NCBI GenBank assembly: GCA_965206455.1
Contig: CBDBJS010000002.1
Location: 2,728,001-2,792,000, forward strand
Source of the DNA: Bin94 sp965206455
GTDB taxonomy: Bacteria; Gemmatimonadota; Gemmatimonadetes; Longimicrobiales; Gaopeijiaceae
Length of the DNA stretch: 64,000 nt
Reading direction: 5' to 3'
Shown: positions 26,423 through 34,986 of the stretch, piece by piece
Layout of the letters: every line of letters begins with the position of its first letter
Position numbering within the stretch: the stretch's first letter is position 1
Translations under genes and position numbers: made by a program
Notes under the pieces: generated by a model
What the model was told of the DNA's origin: nothing
Database searches by the model: none
What the model saw: the letters and a program-made list of their open reading frames with translations, nothing else

Positions 26423-27286
26423 ATGAAGACACCCTGTTGGGCGTCACGAGGCATTCTGGGAGGGTCCGTCCTCGGCCTTGTCGTGCTTGTGGGGGCGGGC
26501 GGATGTGCGTCGGAGGGCACCACGGACAGGACCGGGGCTCGCACACTCGACGACATCCTCAAGGCCGGTACGATCAGGATCGGTTTGAATCCGAAGATCC
26601 CGCCGCGCGCCCTGTACGACGACCAGAACGAGATCGTCGGGTTCGAGGTTGACGTCGCGTCCGAGATCGGTCGCTTGCTCGGGGTCGATGTCGAGCTCGT
26701 GGTCGTCGGCTCACCGGACCGCATTCCGTTCGTCGCGCTGGGAAAGGTGGATGCCGTCATGGGAGCGATGACGCGGGACTCCAAGCGGGCCAAGGTCATC
26801 GACTTCAGCGTTCCGATTCACACGTCGAGCTACGGTGTCCTGACCCGGAAGGACACGGGCATCACCACGTGGCAGCAGCTCAACCACGAGAACATCACCC
26901 TCGTTCAGGTACGGGGCACCGTCACAGTCGAGATCGTCAAACGGCTGTTGCCGCAGGCCCAGCTCCTGCTGCTCGACAACTACACGGACCGAGACCGGGC
27001 GCTGGCCCAGGGTCGCGCGGACGCGTCGGTGGACGGGATCGACACCCTCGGGTTCCGGTTCACGCGTGCGTTTTCCGATGTTGACTGGTATTGGTTCGCC
27101 ACGCCCGACTTCCGACCTCCCGACTACTCAGGGTTCGGGGTCGCCAAGGGTAACGACACGCTCCGGGACTGGCTGAACGTCGCTGTCTACGAGATGCACG
27201 AGTCCGGCTTCATCGCGACTCGCTGGGAGGAGTGGTTCGGAGCTCCGATGGCCACCCCCGTACCGTTCACTCCCTTCTTCCAGTAG
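26423..27286 (+). CDS. Polar amino-acid ABC transporter substrate-binding lipoprotein (family 3)
   Basis: A 287-residue solute-binding lipoprotein (lipobox GAGGCAS). The mature N-terminus ILKAGTIRIGLNPKIPPRAL and the segment GFEVDVASEIGRLLGVDVEL are the standard type-3 fold; MGAMTRDSKRAKVIDFSVP is the ligand-site strand. It captures an amino acid or similar polar solute in the periplasm. ATG 26423 has a strong ribosome-binding site. The two permeases, a DUF6282-like gene and the ATPase follow on the same strand, making one uptake operon inside the tRNA-Ile island. Confidence 0.9.
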   Translation: MKTPCWASRGILGGSVLGLVVLVGAGGCASEGTTDRTGARTLDDILKAGTIRIGLNPKIPPRALYDDQNEIVGFEVDVASEIGRLLGVDVELVVVGSPDRIPFVALGKVDAVMGAMTRDSKRAKVIDFSVPIHTSSYGVLTRKDTGITTWQQLNHENITLVQVRGTVTVEIVKRLLPQAQLLLLDNYTDRDRALAQGRADASVDGIDTLGFRFTRAFSDVDWYWFATPDFRPPDYSGFGVAKGNDTLRDWLNVAVYEMHESGFIATRWEEWFGAPMATPVPFTPFFQ

Positions 27287-27351
27287 GGGTAGCCGCACTC
27301 GTGCCACCGTGGCGCCGAGGGACCGACTAGTGGCGACCGGCAGGGACTGAC

Positions 27352-28029
27352 GTGGCCTATACGCTGCAATGGGGGCAGGTCGTCGGCTTCACGGGCTACC
27401 TGATCGGGGGAGCTTGGCTCGCGCTCCAGATTGCGTTTCTCGCCTTCGTCGGGGGCGTCACCATCGCCACCGTCAATGCGACCATTCTGTCCTATGGCAG
27501 GAACCGAGCGTTGCGCGCTGCGGTGAGCAGCTACGTCGCCTTCTTCATGAACACACCGGTCCTGGTACAGATCTTCTTCTTGTTCTTTGCTCTGCCGGAA
27601 ATGGGTGTGTTCCTGTCTTCCTACCAGGCTGTGCTGCTGGGGTTGACGCTCAACGTCAGCGGGTATCTGACGGAAACGCTGCGTGCCGGCTTCCAGTCCG
27701 TACGCAGGTCGGAGATCGAGGCGGCGGAAACGCTCGGCATGAGCGTTGCACAAATGACGTGGTACGTCATTCTGCCCCACGTCATCCGAGTGCTCTATCC
27801 ACCGTTGACCAACCAGTACATCCTGCTGACGATGACGACGTCCATCGCTTCGATCTTCGGTCTCGAGGAGCTCACCGGCCGGGCCTACAACGTCAGCGCC
27901 GAGACCTTCCGCTCATTCGAGGTCTTCTCATTGTCGGCCGTCCTCTACGTGGTGTTGACCTTCGTCGCCAGCGCCGTGCTGTGGCTCATCGGACGCTATC
28001 TCTTCCGCGTCAAGGCGAGGTTCGTCTGA
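27352..28029 (+). CDS. Polar amino-acid ABC transporter permease 1 (HisM family)
   Basis: A 225-residue inner-membrane permease of the His/Glu/Gln family. The loop that docks on the ATPase is present as EIEAAETLGMSVAQMTWYVI with the family EAA pattern, and FMNTPVLVQIFFLFFALP is the typical HEAT-like membrane entry (RGTPLLVQ in relatives). Start is GTG 27352. Its stop overlaps the next permease start by one base. Confidence 0.9.
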   Translation: MAYTLQWGQVVGFTGYLIGGAWLALQIAFLAFVGGVTIATVNATILSYGRNRALRAAVSSYVAFFMNTPVLVQIFFLFFALPEMGVFLSSYQAVLLGLTLNVSGYLTETLRAGFQSVRRSEIEAAETLGMSVAQMTWYVILPHVIRVLYPPLTNQYILLTMTTSIASIFGLEELTGRAYNVSAETFRSFEVFSLSAVLYVVLTFVASAVLWLIGRYLFRVKARFV

Positions 28030-28757
28030 TGGGTGGGTCCCTCCTGGAGCAGCTACCCCTCTTCCTGTCGTATTCCAATGTGTCGTTTCTGGCCCAGGCC
28101 TTTGGCGTAACCGTGGCCCTGTCGATCGTCGGCTGCGTCGTCGGGTACACCGTCGGCGCGCTGCTCGCCTTCATTCGTAACCGCCATGTGGTCGACGTGT
28201 TGCCCGCGCGCTTCCTTTCCGTCGGGTTCAGCGAGACCTTCCGGCGGGTTCCGTTCCTGGTCAAGCTGATGGTGGTCTTTTTCGCTTTCGAGGTCGTCGG
28301 TATGAGGGTCTCCATGTTCACCGTCACTGCGACCACGGTTGCGCTGGCCGCGGCCGCCTTCTCAGCGGAGATCATGCGCGCGGGGCTCGAGGCATTGCCC
28401 GAGAGTCAGTGGGACGCGGCGGAATCCATGAACATGGGGGGCGTCATGAGCCTCAGACTCTGGGCGTTGCCACAGTCGTGGAAGGTCATTCTGCCGCCCG
28501 CGCTGAGCTTTACGGTCGGCCTCATCAAGTCGACGTCGATCGCCTCGCAAATCTCCGTCTTCGAGTTGACCTACGCGGCGAAGGTCCTGAACGAGAGAGG
28601 GTTCTCGCCCGTCCTGAGCTTCGGGTCCCTGCTCGTCCTATACTTCATGATCTGCTACCCGCTCAACCTCTACGCACGAAGGCTCGAGAGGCAGCTGGAG
28701 CGACCTCGTGGCTGGAAGTCGGGCGCCCCGTTGCTCGCCGAGTCCGGGGTTGCATGA
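28029..28757 (+). CDS. Polar amino-acid ABC transporter permease 2 (HisM family)
   Basis: A 242-residue partner permease. It has five or so membrane segments and the ATPase-contact loop LPESQWDAAESMNMGGVMSL, with FRRVPFLVKLMVVFFAF as the RGTP-type entry. ATG 28029 overlaps the preceding stop. The two permeases probably form a heterodimer with the ATPase encoded at 29721. Confidence 0.9.
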   Translation: MGGSLLEQLPLFLSYSNVSFLAQAFGVTVALSIVGCVVGYTVGALLAFIRNRHVVDVLPARFLSVGFSETFRRVPFLVKLMVVFFAFEVVGMRVSMFTVTATTVALAAAAFSAEIMRAGLEALPESQWDAAESMNMGGVMSLRLWALPQSWKVILPPALSFTVGLIKSTSIASQISVFELTYAAKVLNERGFSPVLSFGSLLVLYFMICYPLNLYARRLERQLERPRGWKSGAPLLAESGVA

Positions 28758-28788
28758 CCGCGACTGACCACTCCAACCGACCCGAAAG

Positions 28789-29721
28789 ATGACGACATCG
28801 ACGAGTCCCGGGATGCAGTATCTGCGAGGTGCGATCGACTGCCATACGCATGTCTGCCCGCACATCAACGGCCGGTCGATCAACGTGTTCGAGGCGACAC
28901 GACAGGCGGCCGACGCCGGCATGCGTGCCATCGGCCTGATGGACAACTTCGGCAACAGCTCAGGGTTCGCCGCCCTGGCCATGGCCGAACTCGGGTCGCT
29001 GGGCGTCGAAGTGTTCGGCGGGAGCATCATGCAGCCGATCGCTGGAGGCGTCACGGTCGAGGCCGCACGTACGGCGCTGGCCTACGGGTACGGACCGGGA
29101 ACCGGCGCTCGCTTCGTCTCGCTGCCCACCCATCACACGCGCAATGTTGCCGAGCGTGAGGGCCGAAGTCCTGCCTACCTCGAGACGACCTTCTCGGTGC
29201 CCCAGTCGGGCAAGGTGCCGGACGTGGTGCTCAAGATCATGGATCTGGTCGCCGAGGCCGATGCGGTCTTCGACTGCGGTCATGTGGCCGGGCACGAAGC
29301 GGTCGCGTTGGTCGAGGAAGGCAAGCGACGAGGTCTCGAGCGACTGCGCACCCAGGCGGCACGCTATACCGAAGACGAGATCAAAGCCGTCGTCGCCGCC
29401 GGTGCGTACGCCGAGTTCTCGTTCTTCATCCTGACGCATGCGACGCAGGTGAGCCTGACCCATGTGGACAGGGAGAAGCACCGCTCGAAGGGCATGACCA
29501 TCGACGAGATGGCGCCCAAGATCCGGGCCGCGACCCCGGAACGTGCCATTGTCTCGAGCGATGCGGGCGTCTTCCTGCTGCCGCCGCCGGTCGAGGCGTT
29601 TCGGGAGTACATGTTGCTCTTGGAGAGCGCCGGTTTCAGCGAAGAGGAGATCCGCACGATGAACTCGACCAATCCTGGAGAGCTGTTCCGGATCCGTGCC
29701 GCCCCGGTCCAGTCGGTCTGA
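28789..29721 (+). CDS. DUF6282-like amidohydrolase-superfamily protein
   Basis: A 310-residue TIM-barrel-like protein. The first strand carries a metal-type motif GAIDCHTHVCPHI, followed by AADAGMRAIGLMDNFGNSSG; later His/Asp-bearing segments are FDCGHVAGHEAV, LTHATQVSLTHVD and IVSSDAGVFLLPP. This layout fits DUF6282 proteins, which resemble amidohydrolases but have no established reaction. Sitting between the permease and ATPase genes, with overlaps on the downstream side, suggests it processes the imported solute. There is no signal peptide, so it is cytosolic. Confidence 0.78.
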   Translation: MTTSTSPGMQYLRGAIDCHTHVCPHINGRSINVFEATRQAADAGMRAIGLMDNFGNSSGFAALAMAELGSLGVEVFGGSIMQPIAGGVTVEAARTALAYGYGPGTGARFVSLPTHHTRNVAEREGRSPAYLETTFSVPQSGKVPDVVLKIMDLVAEADAVFDCGHVAGHEAVALVEEGKRRGLERLRTQAARYTEDEIKAVVAAGAYAEFSFFILTHATQVSLTHVDREKHRSKGMTIDEMAPKIRAATPERAIVSSDAGVFLLPPPVEAFREYMLLLESAGFSEEEIRTMNSTNPGELFRIRAAPVQSV

Positions 29722-30461
29722 TGCATCACCTGGAAATCGATCGCCTCACGGCGAGCTACGACGGGAAGGAACAGGTCCTCGTCGACGTCAGCATTCAGGT
29801 CGCGAAGGGAGAGATCATCAGCCTGATCGGCCCTTCGGGCTCGGGGAAGAGCTCGTTGTTGAGGAGCCTCATGGGGCTCCTGGTGCCGAAGTCCGGCGAG
29901 GTGATGCTGGACGGGGAGAAGGTCGACTATACGAACAAGAAGAGCGTGAAGGCGCTCCGGGAGCGGCTGGCGATCGTCTTTCAGCAATACAACCTGTTTC
30001 AGAACATGGATGCGCTGCGCAATGTGACCGTCGCACCGGTCAAGATCCGCAAGCGCAACACCCGAGAGGTCGAGGAGGAAGCCACCGCCCTTCTCCGGAA
30101 GGTGGGTCTCGGCGACAAGCTGCACGCGTATCCTGACGAGCTGTCAGGCGGCCAGCAGCAACGGGTGGCGATCGCTCGGGCCCTGGCGCTCAAGCCGGAC
30201 ATCCTGCTGCTGGACGAGGTGACGTCGGCGCTCGATCCCGAGCTGGTCAGTGAGGTGCTCGACGCGATCCGCATCTTGGCCGCCGACGGGATGACCATGC
30301 TGATGGTCTCTCACGAGATGGCGTTGGTCCGCGAGATCTCCACAAAGGTAGTCATGATGGACCGAGGCAGGGTGATCGAGGAAGGCTCCGCGGACCGGAT
30401 CTTCGACAACCCTCAGACGCGACGGTGCCAGGCGTTCGTGAGCAAGATCCTCAGCCACTGA
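29721..30461 (+). CDS. Polar amino-acid ABC transporter ATP-binding protein (GlnQ-like)
   Basis: A 246-residue ATPase with Walker A GPSGSGKSS, a Q-loop (VFQQYNLF), signature LSGGQQQRVAIARAL, Walker B ILLLDEVTSALDPE and the H-loop in MVSHEM. It powers the permease pair upstream. ATG 29721 overlaps the stop of the DUF6282-like gene, so the transporter is translated as one coupled unit. Confidence 0.93.
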   Translation: MHHLEIDRLTASYDGKEQVLVDVSIQVAKGEIISLIGPSGSGKSSLLRSLMGLLVPKSGEVMLDGEKVDYTNKKSVKALRERLAIVFQQYNLFQNMDALRNVTVAPVKIRKRNTREVEEEATALLRKVGLGDKLHAYPDELSGGQQQRVAIARALALKPDILLLDEVTSALDPELVSEVLDAIRILAADGMTMLMVSHEMALVREISTKVVMMDRGRVIEEGSADRIFDNPQTRRCQAFVSKILSH

Positions 30462-30560
30462 CGTGCCGATCGACCATTCCCCAAGCAAGGTCGTGCGTTG
30501 CGATGTCGAATGAACCGCGATGCGAGTTCGAATTGAGCCGTCTGACTACGTGGAGCTGTT

Positions 30561-31075
30561 TTGGCCAAGGTTAGCAGCGTTCGAATCACTCCAGTACGCC
30601 TTCCACTCAAGAAGCCGATGGTCGCGTCGGCGATGACGTTCCGGCATCGGGACTTTCTCCTGGTCGAGCTCGAATGCGACGACGGCAGCCGGGGGATCGG
30701 ATTCAGCTACATCGGCACCGGCGGGGCGCGCGCTGCGGCCATTGCGGCCAACGAATTACTGGCACCAGTCCTCATGGGTGGCGAGGCAGATGAGATCGGC
30801 GTGCTCTGGGACACGATGTATCGCGGCGTGCTCCTTCAAGGACGCGCGGGGTTGGTGATGAACGGAATCAGCGCGATCGATATCGCTCTGTGGGATCGGT
30901 GGGCCCGGGTAGCCGGTCGGCCGCTGTACCAGGAGCTTGGTGCCGGTAGCGCTGTGACGGTGCCAGCCTACGCTTCCGGCGGCTACTACGCCGATGGCAA
31001 AGGCCTGGAGGACCTTGCCTAGGAGGTCGCCGGCTACGTCGCCATGGGGCTAGTAGACATGACGCGCCGGGCCGC
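30561..31075 (+). pseudogene. Enolase-superfamily (mandelate racemase/muconate-lactonizing) N-terminal fragment
   Basis: From a TTG at 30561 the frame gives the N-terminal capping domain of an enolase-superfamily enzyme (VRITPVRLPLKKPMVASAMT, NGISAIDIALWDRWARVAG, VPAYASGGYY). It meets a TAG at 31020-31022 where relatives have Glu; homology goes on after it (EVAGYVAMGL) to about 31075, then stops abruptly in a G-run and integrase sequence begins. The barrel domain with the catalytic Lys/Asp/Glu is absent. It follows the transporter operon, so an intact form may once have epimerised or dehydrated the imported compound. Confidence 0.78.
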
Positions 31076-31084
31076 ACCCGGGGG

Positions 31085-31547
31085 GGGGCGATCCGTCAGC
31101 TGCGGTGGTCCGACATCGACCTTGATGCCCGGACGATCCGGTGGCGGAGCGAGCATGAGAAGACCGGGTACGAGCACCGGACGCCGATCACCGCCATGGC
31201 ACGGGCCGTTCTGGAGGAGGCCCGGAGGCACAACCCCGGAATCGGGGACGCGCCCGTGCTGCCCCGCGCCGAAGGATCCCTTCGCGTGCATGAGCCGCTC
31301 ACTGGCGCGGGATTGGTGGAGAAGGGCCGTGAAGTACGCGGGGCTCGCGCCCAAGCGGGGGCGGGGTTGGCACTCGCTCAGGCGGAAGTTTGCTTCCGAC
31401 CTCATGGACTTGCCGCTCAAGGTGCTCTGCGAGTTGGGCGGCTGGAAGACTGCCCAGACGGTGCTTCAGTGCTATCAGCGGCCCGACGAGGACCGCCTCA
31501 GGAAGGCTCTCGCGGAGTACCGGGAGGTCGGTTTCGGGTCCAATTAG
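31085..31547 (+). pseudogene. Tyrosine integrase, C-terminal catalytic fragment with frameshift
   Basis: One frame gives AIRQLRWSDIDLDARTIRW with HEKTGYEHRTPI (first catalytic Arg and the Lys hairpin). Near 31270-31280 the reading changes frame to RSLARDWWRRAVKYAGL, GWHSLRRKFA (HxxR box), CELGGWKT and the nucleophile region VLQCYQRPDE. The N-terminal arm- and core-binding domains are missing and the 5' end is fused to an enolase-family fragment. It sits 34 bases from the tRNA-Ile 3' end, as expected for the island's integrase, but is certainly inactive. Confidence 0.85.
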
Positions 31548-31581
31548 CGGACATCGGACCCCGGAATCCCGTAAGTCCTTA

Positions 31582-31655
<74 letters not shown>

Positions 31656-31837
31656 CGCTTCGCCGGTCTCGGAGCCTACGCGGGGTTCTCCCACGGGCCC
31701 TTAGGGCGAGGAAAGCTAGAAGACACGGGCGGCAGCTTCAAGTGCGGGCCGCCGCCTCTTGCCAAACCGCACCAGCAAATTCATGGCCACGCCAAAGGGG
31801 GTGGCCACCGTGCCCGGCTTCTTCCCGCCGATTCCGC

Positions 31838-32653
31838 CTACAGCGGCCGATTCGGGTTGGCGATGGTCCGCCACATGTGCGAGGAGGCGGTGTTGTCCAA
31901 CCCGAGCCCTTCCTTCGGCTGCTTGAACTGGCGACCGATGATGTCGGTGAACACCTCGATGTCGACGTCCATTCCGTCCTGGAAGGCGTAGGTGTCGTTC
32001 ACCGTGATCAGGCGTGCCTCGCCATACCACTTGTGGGCCCGCGCGAACTCGTACGCCCGCCGGATGTAGGGCTCCGGGACGTAGTCATGGCCGAAGATCC
32101 GGTTGTACATCTCCGGATACTCGTACCCGTACTCCTCGTCCGGATAGAAGCGCAGCGGCGCGTGGTAGCGGATGCCCCAGGAGACGCGCTCGTCCACGTA
32201 GGGCTCGACCAGCTGGGCACCCCACCAGCCGTGGTCCACCTTGATCAGGTTCAGGACCACGTCGTGCATCAGGCAGGCGAAGATGGTCCGCTCCGGCTGG
32301 CCCGTGTTGAGCGCGTGGGTGGCGCTCTGCAGCACATGGTTCGCGGGCGCGAAGCGCAGGCGGAAGAAGTCGAGCAGCGTCGGGTTCTTCGGCAGGGGCT
32401 CGAATTCCTCTTCCGTGGGCCGGAAGAGATTCCCGGTGCCCCTCGGTGGCGTCGGACCTTGCTGCTCCAACTCCTCAAGGGTGATGATGGAGCCCGCCTC
32501 CCCGTCCGCTACGCCCCGCCTCAGGGCGATCTTCCTGTCGAGCTTTTCTTCCATGTAGTGCTCCAACTCCTCCGCCTTGTCTTCATGCGACATGGCGGCG
32601 AGAGCACCAGCGGGAAGGCTGGCGAGGAAGGTCTTGCGATCAACTTCCACCAT
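31838..32653 (-). CDS. HD-domain-like protein (PhnZ/MIOX-type fold), function unknown
   Basis: A 271-residue protein. The middle has an HD-superfamily metal pattern, FACLMHDVVLNLIKVDHGWW then ISWGIRYHAPLRFY-like SWGIRYHAPLRFYPDEE, which recalls mixed-valent di-iron oxygenases such as PhnZ and myo-inositol oxygenase. The N-terminus (VEVDRKTFLASLPAGALAAM) looks like a weak Tat-type leader but lacks a clear cleavage site. The ATG at 32653 follows a TGGAGG ribosome-binding site. The gene stands alone beside the tRNA. The metal-site likeness is by eye only. Confidence 0.6.
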   Translation of the reverse strand: MVEVDRKTFLASLPAGALAAMSHEDKAEELEHYMEEKLDRKIALRRGVADGEAGSIITLEELEQQGPTPPRGTGNLFRPTEEEFEPLPKNPTLLDFFRLRFAPANHVLQSATHALNTGQPERTIFACLMHDVVLNLIKVDHGWWGAQLVEPYVDERVSWGIRYHAPLRFYPDEEYGYEYPEMYNRIFGHDYVPEPYIRRAYEFARAHKWYGEARLITVNDTYAFQDGMDVDIEVFTDIIGRQFKQPKEGLGLDNTASSHMWRTIANPNRPL

Positions 32654-32785
32654 CGTAACCTCCAGCCGAGGGTTGGCATTGGCCCTCTGCTGTCCCCGGT
32701 CACCCCGCGAAGCGAAGAGCCTTTCCTTCAGGTGATACTAGTACGCACCGCGTGCGAGCACGGCAAGTGTCGGACCGCAGGACTC

Positions 32786-33496
32786 CTACCGCGACGGCCT
32801 GATCGTGCCCACCCACCGCCCCGGGCGCGGCCCCGCCCCCGGCGCGGGAACCGCCGCCACCACCATGCCACCCTCGTCCAGCACGGTCACGAGCCCCGCC
32901 CCCCCCACCCACCCCCGCGCCGCCGGCGTCGCATGCGAGATCACGATCCTGCCCCCCGGCACGAGCACCCGGAGCGATTCGCCCCACCACCCCTCCCCTT
33001 CCCCCCCGGCGACCACCACCCCCCGCGCCACCCCGTCGCGCAGGGGGAGCCTCGGCCCGGTGACGAAGGCGCTCACACCCTCGGCCACCACGGCACGCCC
33101 ACGCCACCCCACCACCACCACCTCGATCCCGCGCACCAGCCTCGCCAGCGGCCCCGCTTCGGCGCGGTGGGAGTCCGGCACGACGATCAGCCCGGGACCC
33201 TCGGCCACGCCCAGCGCGGCCGCGAGGCGCAGCGCCCGGGACGCGACCTCCTCGTCCCGCCCGCCCGTTCGCCCGGTCGCGGCGTTCACCCCCTCCGCCT
33301 CAACCGGCGCCGGCCCTCGCGGCGGTGGCCTCAGGTCCGCGAAGCCATCTTCCACCGGGAACCGGTCACGGCAGTTGGGACAGCCGAACTCCCCCTCCCG
33401 CACGCGGCGGTCGCGCACGTTATGCGCCAGCAGAACCAGCCCGAAGGGCGGGCCGCAGCGGGGGCACACCAGGTGATCCGTGAGGACGACGTTCAC
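32786..33496 (-). CDS. Trm112-like zinc-ribbon protein with Rossmann-like domain
   Basis: A 236-residue protein. An N-terminal zinc ribbon (LVCPRCGPPF ... EGEFGCPNCRDRFPVEDGFA) resembles Trm112 and methyltransferase-linked ribbons. The rest has methyltransferase-like strands (LIVVPDSHRA, RGVVVAGGEGEGWW, LRVLVPGGRIVISHATP) but no clear SAM-binding GxGxG, so it may be a degenerate methyltransferase. GTG 33496 overlaps the stop of the SDR gene (GTGA), giving a coupled operon with it and the pterin-synthase-like gene. Confidence 0.62.
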   Translation of the reverse strand: MNVVLTDHLVCPRCGPPFGLVLLAHNVRDRRVREGEFGCPNCRDRFPVEDGFADLRPPPRGPAPVEAEGVNAATGRTGGRDEEVASRALRLAAALGVAEGPGLIVVPDSHRAEAGPLARLVRGIEVVVVGWRGRAVVAEGVSAFVTGPRLPLRDGVARGVVVAGGEGEGWWGESLRVLVPGGRIVISHATPAARGWVGGAGLVTVLDEGGMVVAAVPAPGAGPRPGRWVGTIRPSR

Positions 33497-34227
33497 CCGC
33501 GCTCGATCCTGAGGAGAGGGACCGCAACGTCGCCGGGCAGCCCGGCCACGAATGCCGCCGCGCGCGCGACATCGTCGGGCCGCAACATGTCGGCGCGGTC
33601 GGGCAGGACGGGGGACGAATCGGGATCGAGGGGGTCCCACAGCGAGGTGTCGACGGCCCCCGGTTCCAGCAGGCAGGCCCTCACCCCCGTTCCCCGAATC
33701 TCCTCCAGCAGCACTTCGTGGAACCCCCGCATCCCGAATTTGGACGCGGAGTAGGCCGCGTTGTCGGGGAAAGCCCGCCACCCGGCCACCGACCCCACGT
33801 TGATCACGAGTCCGGATCCGGCGTCCAGCATGCCGCGCAGGAACGCGCGCGTCACATGCACGACTCCGGCGAGATTGACGTCCAGGTTGCGCCCCAGGAT
33901 CTCCGCACCGGTCTCCGCGACCGGCGCCAGGTCGAACACACCCGCCGAGTTCACCAGCACCGACAGCGGCGCGCCCCCACCCTCCACGACGGCGCGCGCA
34001 CGCTCGATCTCTTCCTGGACGGTCACGTCGAAGGGCAGCGCGACCCCGTCGATCTCGGCCGCCAGGCGCTCCAGCCGTGCAAGGCGCCGGCCGGCCGCGT
34101 AGACGTGGAAGCCGTCGCCGGCCAGACGCCGCGCGATGGCCTCGCCGATCCCGCCCGTCGCTCCGGTGACCAGAGCGGCCGCGCGCGGGCCGGCGCCGTC
34201 CGAGCTCGTGGCCCTGCCTTCATTCAC
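33493..34227 (-). CDS. SDR family oxidoreductase
   Basis: A 244-residue short-chain dehydrogenase. The NAD(P)-binding motif TGATGGIG, the NSAG strand, Ser in NVGSVAGW and the YSASK active site are all present. The C-terminal PGAVDTSLWDP is typical of classical SDRs. GTG 34227 overlaps the end of the 6-pyruvoyl-tetrahydropterin-synthase-like gene, so the two are coupled; that neighbour hints at a sepiapterin-reductase-like role, which is inference only. Confidence 0.85.
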   Translation of the reverse strand: MNEGRATSSDGAGPRAAALVTGATGGIGEAIARRLAGDGFHVYAAGRRLARLERLAAEIDGVALPFDVTVQEEIERARAVVEGGGAPLSVLVNSAGVFDLAPVAETGAEILGRNLDVNLAGVVHVTRAFLRGMLDAGSGLVINVGSVAGWRAFPDNAAYSASKFGMRGFHEVLLEEIRGTGVRACLLEPGAVDTSLWDPLDPDSSPVLPDRADMLRPDDVARAAAFVAGLPGDVAVPLLRIERG

Positions 34228-34636
34228 CGGAGTACTCCACCCGGTGGCGCGGCGTCTCCCACAGGACCAGCCTGTCCAGCTTCGCCGGCAGGGGAATGAG
34301 CGGCGCAATCCGCTCCCACACTTTCACCACGAGGTTCTCGGTGGATGGGATGACCCCTTCGAGCCACGGCACGTCCAGGTTCAGGTTGCGGTGATCCAGG
34401 TCGTCCACCACACGACGGTTCACGAGGTCCTTGAGATCCTTGAGGTCCATCACGTACCCGGTCTCCGCGTCGACCGGTCCCGACACCGTCACCTCCAGAT
34501 CGTAGTTGTGACCGTGCCAGTTTGCGTTTGCGCAGTCACCGAAGACGCGGCTGTTCCTGTCGTCGCTCCACTCCGGGCGGGCCAGACGATGGGCTGCGCT
34601 GAAGTGCAGGCGGCGGGTGATTCGAACCCGTGGCAT
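34220..34636 (-). CDS. 6-pyruvoyl-tetrahydropterin synthase/QueD family protein
   Basis: A 138-residue T-fold enzyme. Zinc ligands are the His in HFSAAHRL and the pair in WHGHNY; the catalytic Cys is in FGDCANANWHGH; LDHRNLN, PSTENL and WET complete the family pattern. The FGDCANAN-HGHNY form is closer to true 6-pyruvoyl-tetrahydropterin synthases (BH4 pathway) than to QueD, which usually has a shorter Cys-His spacing. It is the first gene of a three-gene minus-strand operon and lies ~40 bases after the terminator of the RNA gene upstream. Confidence 0.85.
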   Translation of the reverse strand: MPRVRITRRLHFSAAHRLARPEWSDDRNSRVFGDCANANWHGHNYDLEVTVSGPVDAETGYVMDLKDLKDLVNRRVVDDLDHRNLNLDVPWLEGVIPSTENLVVKVWERIAPLIPLPAKLDRLVLWETPRHRVEYSGE

Positions 34637-34670
34637 TGGCTGTCCCCCGGTGGCAGTTGCGTACTACCCC

Positions 34671-34710
34671 AAAAATAAGGGCCGGCGTCCACGAGGGAAC
34701 GCCGGCCCCT
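34671..34710 (-). terminator. Intrinsic terminator of the 6S-like RNA
   Basis: A perfect 10-bp G+C-rich stem (34679-34688 with 34699-34708, GGGCCGGCGT type) closes a 10-base loop and, read on the minus strand, is followed by TTATTTTT. This is a textbook rho-independent terminator. It ends the RNA gene at 34714-34859 rather than the downstream protein gene. Confidence 0.88.
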
Positions 34711-34859
34711 AATGTGCCGGAGGGTGTAACCTGAAGCCCGGGCTCAACTCTTGGTGACTCCCCCGCTGCTTTCGCAGTCCCCCTTCCGGGGCGTGACGTC
34801 CACCGCGGGAGGTAGTCCCGGCTCTTCCAGTGTTGGCTCAAATACGAGCCCTCCAGCAC
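34671..34859 (-). ncRNA. ssrS: Probable 6S RNA
   Basis: A minus-strand RNA gene of about 190 bases, terminator included. Its ends pair: GTGCTGGAGGG (34849-34859) with CCCTCCGGCAC (34714-34724), one G-U. The 3' part, with GGCTTCAGGTTACACCC followed by CGGCAC, closely resembles the 3' conserved block of E. coli 6S RNA (TTCAAGGGTTACAGCC, CGGC). Inner arms (GACTACCTCCCGC with GCGGGGGAGTC) could form the apical stem around an open bubble. 6S RNA mimics an open promoter and sequesters sigma70-RNA polymerase in stationary phase. It is not SRP RNA (no GGAAGCAGC loop) nor tmRNA. The protein frames here are short and unlike any family. Confidence 0.68.
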
Positions 34860-34865
34860 AGTCGG

Positions 34866-34894
34866 AATATGAAGAGTGAATCCGGGAACCGCAA
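34866..34894 (-). promoter_or_regulatory. Sigma70-type promoter of the 6S-like RNA
   Basis: On the minus strand, -35 TTGCGG (34889-34894), an exact 17-bp spacer and -10 CATATT (34866-34871) are followed six to seven bases later by the first base of the closing stem (34859-34860). Promoter, stem and terminator together define a stand-alone RNA gene. Confidence 0.7.
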
Positions 34895-34986
34895 CAGTTT
34901 TCGAAAAACCGGTCCCGACGCGACATGCCGGCGCCCGGCCGGTCGCACATCTCCCGCCTGACCGTCACGCGTCTACCGCCCCGCCG

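Noticed and set aside
34671..34860. SRP RNA, tmRNA or a riboswitch for the downstream pterin gene
   Set aside because: No GGAAGCAGC tetraloop region, no tmRNA tag frame, and no known riboswitch core. The promoter and terminator define a separate transcript, though an attenuator role is not fully excluded.
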